64,000 nt of DNA from Nocardia grenadensis NBRC 108939 (GTDB taxonomy: Bacteria; Actinomycetota; Actinomycetes; Mycobacteriales; Mycobacteriaceae): contig NZ_BDCJ01000004.1 in the NCBI RefSeq assembly GCF_001613445.1, positions 170,316 through 234,315 of the forward strand, given 5' to 3'. Both the position numbers and the translations under genes were made by a program. Of the stretch, positions 15,984-27,100 are shown in pieces (position 1 is the first letter of the stretch; every line of letters begins with the position of its first letter). The notes below the pieces were generated by a model. The model did not search any database. It was not told the DNA's origin and was given only the letters and a program-made list of their open reading frames with translations.

Positions 15984-16772
15984 TCACCCGGGCCATGCGC
16001 CTTCCGGGGCCGCAGCGCGGCCGGTGGTGTGCGCGGGTACGGACGGCGCGGTGGGCACGCCGTGTCCGGGGAGGACTGTCGCCAGGCCCCCGAGCACGTC
16101 GGCCGTCTGGTCCGCGGGACCGCCCCGGGTGTGCGCGGCCACTGTGAAACCGGGGCCGAACGATACCGAGGCGACCTCCTGCGGCGGGGCATCCGACCAC
16201 CCCCATTTCGTGCCCTGGACACCGGGCAGCGCGCCCGTCCCCCAGTTCTGCTCGGTGCCGTCGGTGGCGCGGGGTGCGGCGGTGGCCATCCAGGACAGGA
16301 TCGGTGAGGCGGGATCGGTGCGCAGTGTGGCGTCGAGGAAGTCGGCGACGTCGGCGGTACTGGTGGTGGCGCTGCCCCAGTTCGGTCCCGGCCGGGTTTC
16401 CGCCAGCCCGTATTCCGTGGCGACGGCCGCGATGGCCCGGGGGTATTTCGCCGCCACCGCGTCGGCGGCCGCATCGTCGGAATACCGGATCATCCGCTCA
16501 CCGTGGGCGAGGTCGTCCGCCGAACCGTCGCCGTGGCGCAGTGCGTAATCGGTGAGGTAGAGCTTGGCCAGCGACAGCGCGCTGCGCACCTGGTGTTCGT
16601 CGGCCGTACCCCAGTGCAGGCCGGTCAGTGAACGCACCGAGATGGTCGTGCGTGGCGCGGGCTCGCCGGCTGCGGGCGGAACCGGGACAGGTACCGGCGC
16701 CGCCCGCGCGACAGGAGGGCCGAGAGCGCAAGAGGTGACGAGTGCGGCGAAGGCAAGAGCGCGGTAGTCCAT
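15984..16772 (-). CDS. Exported beta-lactamase/penicillin-binding-like serine hydrolase
   Basis: This protein of about 262 residues starts with a signal sequence (hydrophobic ALAFAALVTSCALG, then ARA). The VTSC could be a lipobox making it a lipoprotein; otherwise cleavage after ARA is expected. The beta-lactamase-like SxxK motif is SLAK with Ser67 and Lys70; MIRYSDDAAADAV resembles the SDN-containing helix with Asp in place of Asn; KWGWSD may stand for the KTG strand. The degenerate second and third motifs suggest a non-classical serine hydrolase rather than a true lactamase. ATG 16772, preceded by GGGAGAGG, was chosen over a start 9 residues earlier. Confidence 0.65.
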   Translation of the reverse strand: MDYRALAFAALVTSCALGPPVARAAPVPVPVPPAAGEPAPRTTISVRSLTGLHWGTADEHQVRSALSLAKLYLTDYALRHGDGSADDLAHGERMIRYSDDAAADAVAAKYPRAIAAVATEYGLAETRPGPNWGSATTSTADVADFLDATLRTDPASPILSWMATAAPRATDGTEQNWGTGALPGVQGTKWGWSDAPPQEVASVSFGPGFTVAAHTRGGPADQTADVLGGLATVLPGHGVPTAPSVPAHTTGRAAAPEGAWPG

Positions 16773-16932
16773 AGCCTCTCCCGGCGTCGGTGCGGGCACG
16801 GCCGGCCCGCGTCATCGACCACGTTCCCCCGGACACGGCGCACAAACTCCGGTCACGACTCATCGCGGTAACAGTCGGCGAACGGTGCAGCCAACCCGGC
16901 GGACCGACCGGCCGGATCCGCCGGCGCACCGG

Positions 16933-18240
16933 TCAAGCCCGCCCGGCCGCTGGTTCCGCCGCCGCCGGCGCGATGGCCCGCGGCCGCCGGGCGGCACCGC
17001 ACAGGAGTGCCGCCACCACACACAACCCCGCGGCCACCACGAAGGCGAGATCGTAGGAACCGTGGGCGTCCCGCACATATCCCGCGCCGAACGCGGCCAC
17101 CGCGGCACCGAGCTGATGCGCGGCGAACACCCAGCCGAACACCACCGGAGTCGAGGCACCGAACCAGCTGCGGCAGATCGCGATCGTCGGAGGCACGGTG
17201 GCGACCCAGTCGAGACCGTAGAAGATGATGAAGACCCAGGTGCTCGGCCCGGCGCTCGGGGAGAGCAACGCCGGGAGCAGCAGCAGTGACGCCCCGCGGC
17301 CGAGGTAGTAGATCACCAGCAGCACGCGGGGATCCACGCGATCGGTGAGCCAACCGGAGAAGACCGTGCCCGCGACATCGAAGATCCCGATGGTGGCCAG
17401 GAGCGAGGCGGCCACCGTGACCGGCATACCGTGATCGTGCGCGGCGGGTATGAAATGTGTGCCGATCAATCCGTTCGTCGTCATGCCGCAGATGGCGAAA
17501 CTCCCCGCGAGCAGCCAGAACGTGGGTACGCGGGCACCCTGCGCGAGCCCGGCCGGCGCCGTGAAGGTCGCGTCGGGCAGTGGCTCGGCGGGGGGCTCGG
17601 CTTCGCCGCCATAGGCGGTGAGGCCCATATCGCCGGGACGGTCCCGGATGAACAGCACGACCGGTGGGATCACCGCCAGCGCCGCGAGGGTCACAATGAT
17701 CGAGGCCCAGCGCCACCCGAACGCCTCGGTGGCCCCCGCGACCACGGGCAGGAATACGAGCTGACCGGTCGCGCTCGCCGCGGTGAGCACCCCGGTGACC
17801 AGTCCGCGCCGGGCCACGAACCACCGGGTGGAGACGGTGGCGACGAAACCCATCGAGAGGGATCCGGTACCGAGCCCCACCAGCACACCCCACAGCAGTA
17901 CCAGCTGCCAGCTCGCGGTCATGCCGGCGCCCACGCCGGTCCCGGCGGCGATGAGCAGCAGCGCGCCGACGAGTATCGGACGCACGCCGAACCGGTCCAT
18001 GAGCGCGGCGGCGAACGGCGCGGTGACGCCGAACAGCACCATGTTCACCGACATCGCGGCGCCGATCGTGGCATGCGACCAGCCGAATTCCTCGTGCAGC
18101 GGCGTCATCATCACACTCGGTACCGCCCGGAATCCGGCGGCGCCCAGGATCGCCACGAAGCTGACACCCGCGACGATCCAGGCGAAATGCAGTCGCGGCC
18201 ACCGCCCGGCGCGCACGCCACCGGGATCGATCTTCGTCAT
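16933..18240 (-). CDS. Major facilitator superfamily transporter
   Basis: The 435-residue protein has about 12 membrane helices in two halves. The inter-helix 2-3 loop ALMDRFGVRPILVG and the matching loop in the second half WLTDRVDPRVLLV are the usual MFS motif. Helix 5 carries TGVLTAASATGQLVFLPVV, close to the OFA/monocarboxylate-like MFS branch with the motif RGLVTGV before it. It probably moves an organic anion or drug with protons. ATG 18240 was chosen because MTKIDP immediately precedes the first basic loop and helix. It is divergent from the GlxA-type regulator with 56 bases between, so regulation by that protein is likely. Confidence 0.8.
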   Translation of the reverse strand: MTKIDPGGVRAGRWPRLHFAWIVAGVSFVAILGAAGFRAVPSVMMTPLHEEFGWSHATIGAAMSVNMVLFGVTAPFAAALMDRFGVRPILVGALLLIAAGTGVGAGMTASWQLVLLWGVLVGLGTGSLSMGFVATVSTRWFVARRGLVTGVLTAASATGQLVFLPVVAGATEAFGWRWASIIVTLAALAVIPPVVLFIRDRPGDMGLTAYGGEAEPPAEPLPDATFTAPAGLAQGARVPTFWLLAGSFAICGMTTNGLIGTHFIPAAHDHGMPVTVAASLLATIGIFDVAGTVFSGWLTDRVDPRVLLVIYYLGRGASLLLLPALLSPSAGPSTWVFIIFYGLDWVATVPPTIAICRSWFGASTPVVFGWVFAAHQLGAAVAAFGAGYVRDAHGSYDLAFVVAAGLCVVAALLCGAARRPRAIAPAAAEPAAGRA

Positions 18241-18272
18241 CACGATGATCAGCTTCCGGTAGTCGCGGTCAC

Positions 18273-18284
18273 GCCACCAGTGGC
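18273..18284. promoter_or_regulatory. Short palindrome between divergent MFS and GlxA genes
   Basis: GCCACCAGTGGC is a perfect palindrome with 5-base arms, 12 bases before the regulator's start codon. It could be the regulator's operator but is short enough to occur by chance in such GC-rich DNA. Confidence 0.3.
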
Positions 18285-18296
18285 AGAATCGACAAT

Positions 18297-19292
18297 ATGC
18301 GTGAAAATCATGCCAACAGCAGTTCTCTCCGGCGGCCGCATACCGTCGCCGTGCTGTTGCTCGATCCGGTGGTCGGTTTCGACGCGACCATCCCGTCGCT
18401 GGTGTTCGGCGAGGCCACCGACGACGACGGGAACCCGCTGTACCGGGTCGTGACATGCTCCCTCGACACCGGGCCCGTACCCGCCACCGCGGGATATTCG
18501 ATGGTCGCCGCGGCCGGACCGGAAGTGCTCGCCACCGCGGATACGGTGATCGTGCCGGGCACCAAGTACCGCGCCGCCCGCTCCGGCGGCGAACTCGGCA
18601 CCGCCCTCGCCGCGGCACTGGACACCGTGCCCGCCGATGCCCGGATGGTGTCGATCTGCACGGGCGCGTTCGTACTCGCCGCCGCGGGAGCCTTCGACGG
18701 TCGCCGCGCCACCACCCACTGGCGCTACGCCGACGATTTCCGCCGGCTGTTCCCGGCGGTCGAACTCGACGAGACCGTACTGTTCGTGGACGAGGGCGAA
18801 GTACTCAGTTCGGCGGGCCTGGCCGCCGGAATCGATCTGTGTCTGCACATCATCCGCCGCGACCACGGCGCCACCGTGGCAAACCGGTCCGCCCGATACT
18901 GCGTCGTACCGCCCTGGCGCGAGGGCGGGCAGGCCCAGTTCATCGAGCATCGGATACCCGGACCCGACGATCTCAGCACCGCCGCGACCCGGGCGTGGGC
19001 ACTGACCCGGCTGGCCGAGCCGCTCAGCGTAGCGGTCCTCGCCACGCACGCGCAGATGAGCCCGCGTACCTTCAGTCGCCGATTCCGGGCCGAGACCGGG
19101 CTGTCCCCGGGGGCCTGGCTCCGCGACCGCCGGATCGATCTGGCGCGGGAACTGCTGGAGTCGGCGGATATTCCGGTGGACGAGGTCGCGGAGCAGTCCG
19201 GGCTGGGTTCACCGGACAACCTCCGCCACCATATGCGGCGTGGCCTGGGGATGTCGCCTTCGGCGTACCGGAAGACATTCACCGGCTTGTGA
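18297..19292 (+). CDS. GlxA-type AraC-family regulator with DJ-1/PfpI domain
   Basis: The 331-residue protein has an N-terminal DJ-1/PfpI-like sensor domain (residues about 15-190) with VSICTGAFVLAAAG at the nucleophile elbow, and a C-terminal AraC HTH pair (about 225-325): LATHAQMSPRTFSRRFRAET is the first HTH and AEQSGLGSPDNLRHHMRR the second. These GlxA-like proteins activate or repress adjacent transport and catabolic genes, often responding to quaternary amines or amino-acid-derived ligands. It starts at ATG 18297, 56 bases from the divergent MFS gene, its most likely target. It could also influence the nearby PKS cluster; nothing shows this. Confidence 0.85.
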   Translation: MRENHANSSSLRRPHTVAVLLLDPVVGFDATIPSLVFGEATDDDGNPLYRVVTCSLDTGPVPATAGYSMVAAAGPEVLATADTVIVPGTKYRAARSGGELGTALAAALDTVPADARMVSICTGAFVLAAAGAFDGRRATTHWRYADDFRRLFPAVELDETVLFVDEGEVLSSAGLAAGIDLCLHIIRRDHGATVANRSARYCVVPPWREGGQAQFIEHRIPGPDDLSTAATRAWALTRLAEPLSVAVLATHAQMSPRTFSRRFRAETGLSPGAWLRDRRIDLARELLESADIPVDEVAEQSGLGSPDNLRHHMRRGLGMSPSAYRKTFTGL

Positions 19293-19391
19293 CGGCGGCG
19301 CCCACCCGCCAGTGGGAATGTGCCCGGGCCCGTCCGGGTAGATTTCCACCGTGGCCGAAAAGCTCAGCATTGAACAGCAGGGCCGCCACCG

Positions 19392-20252
19392 ATGCCCATA
19401 GATGTACCGACCGCGACCGGACTGGTGATCCCGGGTCAGGAGTTCCGATGGGACGAGGCCGATGCGCGGCGCTATCGGCACGCTATCGGCCAGCACGATC
19501 GGCAATCAGGGGTACTGCCCACTTTTGCCATGACCGCGCCCGGCGCCTTCGGTATCGCCTCCCCGGATTTCTATCACCAGCAGCCACCGGAGATCCGTTT
19601 CCCCGGTATCCGATTGCGTCTGGCCACCCTGTTGCAGCAGGAACAGGAGCTCCGGGTACACGCCCGGATACCGGAGTCCGGCGTCGCGTGGTGCCACAGC
19701 CGGGTGCTCGAGATAGCGGATCGCGGCTCCGCCGCTGTCCTGGTACAGCGCACCGAACTGATCGGCGCCGACGGGGTACCGCTGGTGTCCGGTGTCTCAC
19801 GCATTCACGCGCGCGGCGAGGGCACCGGCACGGGCAGGGGCACCGGCGGAAGTTCACCGGCCCCACCCGCTCCGGATCGGGCAGCAGACGTGGAGATCGT
19901 CGTCCGTACCGACGACCAGCAGGCGGTGTGGTATCAGCGCAGCGGGAAGAACAACTCGATGCGCGGCAATGTGCACACCGATGCGGAATTCGCCCGCGCG
20001 GCCGGTCTGGACGGTCCGATCTTGCAGGGGGTGTGTACCTATGCGATGGTGTGCGCGGCGCTGGTCGACACCGTTCTCGATGCGGAGATCGCCCGCCTGC
20101 ACACCTATACCGGACGATTCACCGGCATCGTGTTCCCCGGCGAATCACTCCGCACGCGGGTCTGGACCGGCAACCGTGTACACCACTATCACACCACCGT
20201 GCCCGAACGCGGGGACAAATCCGTCCTGGTGGGGGACCTGCGCACCGACTGA
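19392..20252 (+). CDS. Double hot-dog MaoC-like hydratase/dehydratase, altered active site
   Basis: The 286-residue protein looks like two fused hot-dog folds as in MaoC-type enoyl-CoA hydratase 2 proteins. The second half has WYQRSGKNNSMRGNVHTDAE followed by FARAAGLDGPILQGVCT, where typical members read SGDxNPLHxDPxxAxxAGFxxPILHGxCT. The His of NVHTD is kept, but the catalytic Asp of SGD is replaced by Lys and four residues are inserted, so activity may be changed or lost. A low-complexity linker rich in Gly and Thr joins the halves near residue 145. It lies next to the PKS cluster, convergent with its hydrolase gene by 11 bases, and may take part in acyl-chain processing. Confidence 0.65.
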   Translation: MPIDVPTATGLVIPGQEFRWDEADARRYRHAIGQHDRQSGVLPTFAMTAPGAFGIASPDFYHQQPPEIRFPGIRLRLATLLQQEQELRVHARIPESGVAWCHSRVLEIADRGSAAVLVQRTELIGADGVPLVSGVSRIHARGEGTGTGRGTGGSSPAPPAPDRAADVEIVVRTDDQQAVWYQRSGKNNSMRGNVHTDAEFARAAGLDGPILQGVCTYAMVCAALVDTVLDAEIARLHTYTGRFTGIVFPGESLRTRVWTGNRVHHYHTTVPERGDKSVLVGDLRTD

Positions 20253-20263
20253 GGAACTGGTTC

Positions 20264-21109
20264 TCACCCGGAGGCCATGAACGCGGCGATCTCCCCGGCC
20301 ACAGCGTGGGCGTTCTCGATGTGCAGATGGTGTCCTCCCGGGAGCGTGACCTGACGCAGTTTCGGGACGATACCGATCCGGGCCGGATAGTAGGGCTCCA
20401 CCAGCGCTGTGCGCTCGGCCGCCACCAGTAGCGTCGGTGCGGTGATCTCGCCCAGGAAGGCGAGCACCTGTTCCTCGGCGAGAGTCGGGGTGATACCGCG
20501 ATTGAGCCGCACATCGTGGCGCCAGGAGAATCCCTCCGGTACCTCGATCAGGTCCCGCGCCACCAGCAATTCCGCCGTATCGAGAAGGATATCGGCGAGT
20601 TGAACCCGCGTTTTCACGGCGTGCATGCGGCTGCGGTACACCGGATGCCGATCCCCGCGGAGATAGGTGTCGAGGTATCGGGCGATGCCGGACACCGCCT
20701 GTTCCGGGGCAGCGGACAGTGGCCCGATGGCGTCGATCAGCACGAGTCGATCGACCTTGTCGGGATGAAGTCCGGCGATGAGGGAGGACACCGCGCCGCC
20801 GAGGGAATGCCCGATCAATCGGAATCGGTCCCAGCCCGCGGTGTGGGCCAGTTCGAGTACACAGGCCGCGTAATCGAGATAGCCACAGGTGATCGACGGT
20901 ATCGGGTCGGACAGACCATGGCCGGGAAGGTCGACCGCGATCAGGTCGGCACCGGCGAGTTGTTCGGCCAGTGGATCGAATCCGGCGCAGTTGTCCAGGA
21001 TGCCGTGCAGGCATAACACGGGCAGTCCGCTACCGCCCCGACTGCGCCGGCCGCGCACCGTGATTCCGGCCTTCGGCAGCGAGAAGGATACCTCGTCCAT
21101 CGCGGTCAC
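20264..21109 (-). CDS. Alpha/beta hydrolase of the PKS cluster, possible releasing enzyme
   Basis: The 281-residue cytosolic alpha/beta hydrolase has the oxyanion loop LCLHGILDN, the nucleophile elbow GHSLGG with Ser102, and the catalytic His in LPGGHHLHIEN near residue 260. Its GTG start overlaps the PKS stop codon (GTGA), so translation is coupled to the PKS. The PKS lacks a terminal thioesterase, so this enzyme may hydrolyse or transfer the finished chain, or act as an editing thioesterase or ester hydrolase during tailoring. An ATG 9 bases downstream is an alternative start. The family is sure, the releasing role is inference from position. Confidence 0.8.
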   Translation of the reverse strand: MTAMDEVSFSLPKAGITVRGRRSRGGSGLPVLCLHGILDNCAGFDPLAEQLAGADLIAVDLPGHGLSDPIPSITCGYLDYAACVLELAHTAGWDRFRLIGHSLGGAVSSLIAGLHPDKVDRLVLIDAIGPLSAAPEQAVSGIARYLDTYLRGDRHPVYRSRMHAVKTRVQLADILLDTAELLVARDLIEVPEGFSWRHDVRLNRGITPTLAEEQVLAFLGEITAPTLLVAAERTALVEPYYPARIGIVPKLRQVTLPGGHHLHIENAHAVAGEIAAFMASG

Positions 21110-24100
21110 CGGCGGTCCAGCCGTTCCAGCACCAGATCCGACAGCTGCAGCACACTCGGTCCCTTCATCAATTCCATGATCGTGACCTTGGTTGCCAGCT
21201 CCCGTTCCAGCCAGGCGCTGATCTCCACCGCCAGCAGCGAATCCAGGTAGTCCATGAGCGGCATGTTCTCGTCCAGCGTGTCGAGTGGGATGCCGAGCAC
21301 GGCGGCCAGGCGAACCTTCAGCGCGCCACCGAGCAATTCGGCGCGATCACCCGCACCGCACGCGTCCAGCTGCTGCCGCAGCGAACCACCCACGGCAGCG
21401 GCGGTGGCACTCGCGGCCCGGACCGCCAGCCGCTCGTAACGAGGATGGCTCTGCGCAGTGATGCCGTGATGGCCGAAGAACTGCGCCCAATCCATCGGCA
21501 GGACGCCGACCTGCGGCGCGGTACCGGACCACAGTGTCGTCAGCGCTCGATAGGCAGCGGCGGCACTGAACCCGCGCATCCCGGTCGCTTCGACGAACCG
21601 GCCGATATCGTCGTGCCGGGCCACATATCCGGCATCCGAGATCGCACCCCAGTTCACCGACAGCGCCACCTGCCCGCGTGCCCGTCGCGTATGGGCCAGC
21701 TGATCGAGGAATGCATTGGCCACCGCGTAGTTGCCCTGCCCGCGGTTGCCCACCATCGACGTCGCCGAGGAGAACAGTACGAAAGCTTCCAGTGGCAGAC
21801 CGGCGGTCAGTTCGTCGAGATACTGCGCCCCGAACGCTTTTGCCGCCAGCACCCTGCGCACTCGCTCGGCGTCCAGATCGGCCAAGAGCGCGTCGTCCAG
21901 CACCATCGCGCAGTGCAGCACTCCGCGCAGCGGCGGCAGCCGGTCCTCGATCCGGTTCAGTACCGCGGCCAGCTCGGCGCGGACGGAAACGTCCGCGGCT
22001 TCGACCGTCACCTGTATGCCCCGGTCGCGCAGGGACTCGACTCGCGCCGCCTGTTCCGCACCACCGATCCCGGAGCGGCCGAGGAGGACGAGGCTCCGCA
22101 CCCCGGAGGCCACCAGCGCCTCCGCCATGGCCAGCCCGAAACCACCGAGACCGCCGGTGATCAGCCAGGTCCCGTCGAACGAGGGTGTCCGCGGCGGCGG
22201 CACCACCGCGACATCCCGTTCGCTCATCGCCAGCACCACCTTGCCCACGTGGCGCGCGGCAGCGAGATGACGGAACGCCGCCTCGGTCTGCGCCGGGTGG
22301 AAGACCCGGTACGGCAGCGGCCGCAGCTCACCGGAGTCGAAACGCCGCATCAGCGTCCGGAACACCGTATTCGTCGCCGCCGGCCGGTCCACCAGCAACT
22401 GCCGCAGATCGAAAGCGAAATAGGTGAGATTGCGCAGAAAAGGACGCAACCCCATCCTGCGGTCCTGCAACAGATCCCGTTTGCCCAGTTCGACGAAGCG
22501 TCCGTAGGGAGCCAGGCAGGCCAGACTGCGCGTGGCTCCTTCCCCGGCCAGCGAGTTCAGCACCACGTCGACACCGGTGCCACCGGTCGCTGCTCGGATC
22601 CCATCAGCAAAATCCAGTGCGCGCGAATCGAACACCTCGCGGACGCCGAGCGTACGCAGCAGGTCGCGTTTGGCCGGGCTGCCGGCGGTAGCGAACACCT
22701 CGGCGCCGGCCGCGCGGGCGATCTGCACCGCGGCCAGACCGGTGCCACCGGTGCCGGCATGGATCAGGACCCGCTCCCCCGCGCCGATCCGGGCGAGTTC
22801 GTGCAGGGCGTACCACGCGGTGAGAAAGACGATGGGCACCGATCCGGCGGCGTCGAAGCCGAGCGTCTCCGGCTTCGGAACCACATGCGCCACGGAGACG
22901 GTGAGATGACTACCGAGACTGCCCTGGGCCGGGCTGACCGCCACCACCGCCTCACCCACGCGCAATCCGTCCACTCCACTGCCGACCCGGGTGATCACCC
23001 CCGCGCATTCGGCGCCGAAACGTGGCTCGGTGGCCGATTCGAGCGGCGGGATCTGGCCGAGCGCGATCATCACATCCAGGAAGTTCAGGCCGGCCGAGAC
23101 GACCTGGATCTCGACCTCTCCGGCCGCAGGCGCGATACGGTCGCGCTGGTGATAGGCCAGCGAGTCCAGTGCACCGGGCGCTCCCGAGGTCAGCAGGAAA
23201 CCGCGCTCCGCCGGCACGGCAGCTCCCGAGATGAGCTCCGCGCGGGGCGTGAAGGTTTCGAGCCGTCGGACGAACCGTTCACCGCCGCGGACCAGGACTT
23301 CGCGCTCGAGCCCGTCGGCCAGCAGCTCTGCCCGGAGCGCGTCGAGATCTCCGGATGCGGGTTCGGCATCCAGATCCAGCGCGGTGAATCGCAACCGCGG
23401 CAGTTCCACCGCGACCACCGCTGCCAGACCCCATACCGCCGCACCGGCGCGATCGGTATGCGTACACCGGAAAGCGTGCGCTCCCCGGGTCACCTCGACC
23501 ACTCGCGGCCATGGCGCGCGGTCGTCGTCGTGACAGACCCGGCGCAGAAGTTCGAGCACGGCCAGCGTCGTCGCGGTGAGGTTTCCCTCGAAGGAACCAC
23601 CGCCGCCACCGCGGAGATCGATGATCGCGGCGGGCGCCATATCGTCGAGATCGATATCGTCCGGTCCGCGCACCACGACCGCGCGGCCGCCGTGCCGCTC
23701 CAGATCACCGGCCAGCTTTTCGGCCAGTGGATCGCCGTCGGCGAGGACGAGCCACGGGCCCACGGGCTGCGGGAGGGCCGCGGGGGCCGGCTTCAATTGT
23801 TCGGCGACCGTGCGGGCCACGATCACCGACTGTGATCCGGCGCCGGTATGCGCCGGATCTCCCAGTACCACCACCTCGTCGAAATCCAGCGACCGCAGTA
23901 GTTCTTCCCAGTCCGCCGCGGCCAGTAGCGGTGTCTGCGGACGCAACTGCTGGTCCCGGAAGGACCACCAGCCCTCGGTGAGGCCGAAGGTGAGATCCAG
24001 CCACGGGTTGCCCGGAGTTGCCTCCAATAACATGAGCATTCCGCCCGGGGCGAGCATGTCTTGCAGGTAGAGCAGCGTTTTCTTGGCGTCAGCGGTCGCG

Positions 24101-27100
24101 TGCACCACATCGGAGGCCACCACCAGGTCGAATGTCGCCGGATCGATGCCCTGGGCGGCCGGATCGTGTTCGATATCCAGCACCCGGTAGTCCACGAAGT
24201 CGTGACCGGCGAAACGTTCCCGGGCCGAGGCGAGAAACGCCGGGGAGATATCGGTGAAGACGTATTCGGAGCGGTCGGCGGGCAGCACGGGCAGCAGGCT
24301 CGCGGTGAGCCCACCGGTGCCGCCGCCGACTTCCAATATGCGCAGGGTGCGCCGCGGGTCGGCGGAATCGGCCAGCCGGCGCAGCACTTCCCGGCCCAGC
24401 ACGTTGTAGAACCGGGCGATCGGCGAATTCTGATAGATCGCCTCGAGATCCACCAGGGACCCGTCGGCGAACAGCAACTCGACCGGATCGGCAGCACCGG
24501 TCAGCACGTCGTACAAGCGTGGCCCGGTCCGGCGGAGCAGCAGCAACTCCCACGCGCAGGAGGGGTGTTCGGCGAACAGTGCGGCCCACTGCGCCTCCGC
24601 GTCGTCGGCGACCGCCGCGGTGAACTGGTACTGCTCGCCGCGCTCGCGCAGCGCTCCGTGGTCGACGAGCAATCGCAGCAAACCTCGCAGGGCGCGACAA
24701 TATTTCGGGAGAAGACCCGGGAGCTCGGCCACCGCGAACTCCTCCGCGGGCCCGAACTCGTCCAGGCAGCGGGCCACATAGGTCGCGCACAACCGGGCAA
24801 TATCGCGCTGGTAACCGGTGGCATAGGCGGAACTGCCGAGCTGCCGCGACAGCAGGTCGGCCAGCGGGACGAGCTCGCCGGCGAGGGCCGTGGGGTCTGC
24901 GGTGAATGCGCTGTGGTCGGGCGGCGCCACCGGTCCGGTAGATCGCCATTCGAGAGAGTAGAAGTGCTCGTCGAGGCCGGCGGCCTCGCCGTCGGGACGG
25001 GTACGCACCGCCTTACCGGACAGCGAGGTGTACTCGGCGACCACCGCGCCCGAATCGTCGAGCAGGTAGATATCGACGAGCAAGGTGTCGTCGTTCTTGC
25101 GCGGCCGGGTGTAGCACCACACCGGCAGCTCGACCCGGTCGTACACCCGGACTCGCTCGATGCCGGTGGGCAGATAGCTGATCGGCAACAGTCGGCCCGG
25201 ATACTGCGGCACCGGATGCAGGATGGCGCTTTGGAAGCAGGCGTCGAGTACCGCCGGATGCAATAGATAGCCGTCATCGCGGCGGCGCAGTACCCGCGGG
25301 ACCTGAATACGGGCGAGTGCCTCGCCCGGTCCGATACCTATCCGATCGATACCGCAGAAGGCGGGCCCGTAGGCATACCCGCTCTGAGCGAAACGGCCGT
25401 ACACATCGACGGCTTTCGCGGTGGCCGTGCACCGTTCGCGGATCGCGGCCAGGTCGAAGACCTGCGTGTTCCCGGTGCCGGAGTCCAGGACGTGGAAGCG
25501 CCCGCGCGCATTGCGCAACCAGGTGTCGCCGCGCACCGAGCGCTGATGGAATTCGAAGGTCCCGTCCTCCAGGTCCAGTTCGAGCCGGCTGATCTGCGGT
25601 TCGTCGGACAGCACGCACGCCCGCTCGAACTCCACGAACTCCAGCGCGCACGACTGCCCCGTCGCCTCGGCCGCCGCGGCCAGGGCCGCTTCGATGTAGG
25701 CGGCGCCGGGCACGATCACCGAACCGAACACATCGTGCTCTCGAACCCAGGACAGCCGGTAGTCGTCCCAGCTGATCTCCCAGGTGGGCCGGGCGCCGTC
25801 CACCGGTTTGAGCATGGGATGGCGCTGCCCGCCGGCCCGGTAACGCTGCGAGACCTCGCTCTCGTTCCAGAACGACTGCCTGATCCACGGATTCTTCGGC
25901 ACGTCCAGCACCGGAACGCCGGCCGGATGGCGCCGCTGCCAGTCCACCGCATATCCGCCGGTGTAGAGCCGGGCGAAAGTATCCAGGAATACCGCCCAGT
26001 CGTCCTTCTTCCGCATGAGCGACGGCACGATGGTCGCCTCGGCGGAGATCTCGGTGACCGAGTTGGCCAGTACCGGATGCGGGCTCAACTCGACGAAGGT
26101 GTCGTAGCCGTCCGCCAGCATCGCGCGGATCGCCGATTCGAACAACACCGGCTCCCGGAAGTTGCGCCACCAGTATTCGGTGCCGAGTTCCGAGCCTGCG
26201 ATGCGGGCGCCGGTGAGCGTCGAGTACAGCGGGATCTCGGTCTCGGAATGCGCGATCTCGCCCAACGCGTCGAGTAGTTCCGCGCGCAGCGGATCCATAT
26301 CCCGGCTGTGACAGGCGCAGTTGACCCGCAGCAGTCGTGCGAATACACCGCGGTCGGCCAACTCGGTGGCCAGCGCCTCGAGCACCGGGCGCCGCCCGGA
26401 CAGCGTGCTCGCCTTCGGGCTGTTCAGCGCGGAAACCCACACATCATCGGGGTAGCGTGCGGCCAGTTCCCCGGCCTGCGACTCGGGGACCGCGACGAAC
26501 ATCATGCCGCCGGTGGGGTCTGCGCCGTCCTGGATCCGCGCCCGGTGACAGATCACCTTCAGCGCCTCGGACAGGCTCAGGGCTCCCGAGACATGCGCGG
26601 CGGCGATCTCACCCATACTGTGCCCGATCACCGCGTCCGGTTCGACACCCCAGGAACGCCAGAGCTCGACCAGCGCCACCTGTACGGCGAACATCGTCGG
26701 CTGTAGATAGCGGGTCTCCCCGATACGCGACGATTCCTCGTCGGCGGTGAGCGCTTCGTGGATGGACCAGTCGATGTACCGGCGGGCCGTCCGATCGCAT
26801 TCGAGAATCTTGTCCCGGTACACCGGCGCGGTCTCCAGCAGTGTGCGCCCCATGGCGTACCACTGCGGTCCCTGTCCGTTGAAGACGAACGCGACCTTCC
26901 CATTGCCGCCGCGGCGCGCCTGTCCGGTGACCACCTCGCCCGCCCGCAGTTTGGCGGCGGCCGCCGCCGCATCCCCGGCGACCACGGCCCCGCGGAATTC
27001 GAGATGGCCGCGGCGCAGCGCCGTAGCGGCACTGTAGGAGACCAGGTCATCGGCGTTGTCGAGTGCCTGTGCGTGCCGCACGCCCAACTCGTCGAGCGCC

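Noticed and set aside
17431..18453. 340-codon plus-strand frame over the MFS gene
   Set aside because: The product is low-complexity and lies opposite a clear 12-helix transporter.
21445..23835. 796-codon open frame on the plus strand
   Set aside because: Antisense to the PKS; low-complexity His/Arg/Gln-rich product, no ribosome site, typical GC-rich shadow.
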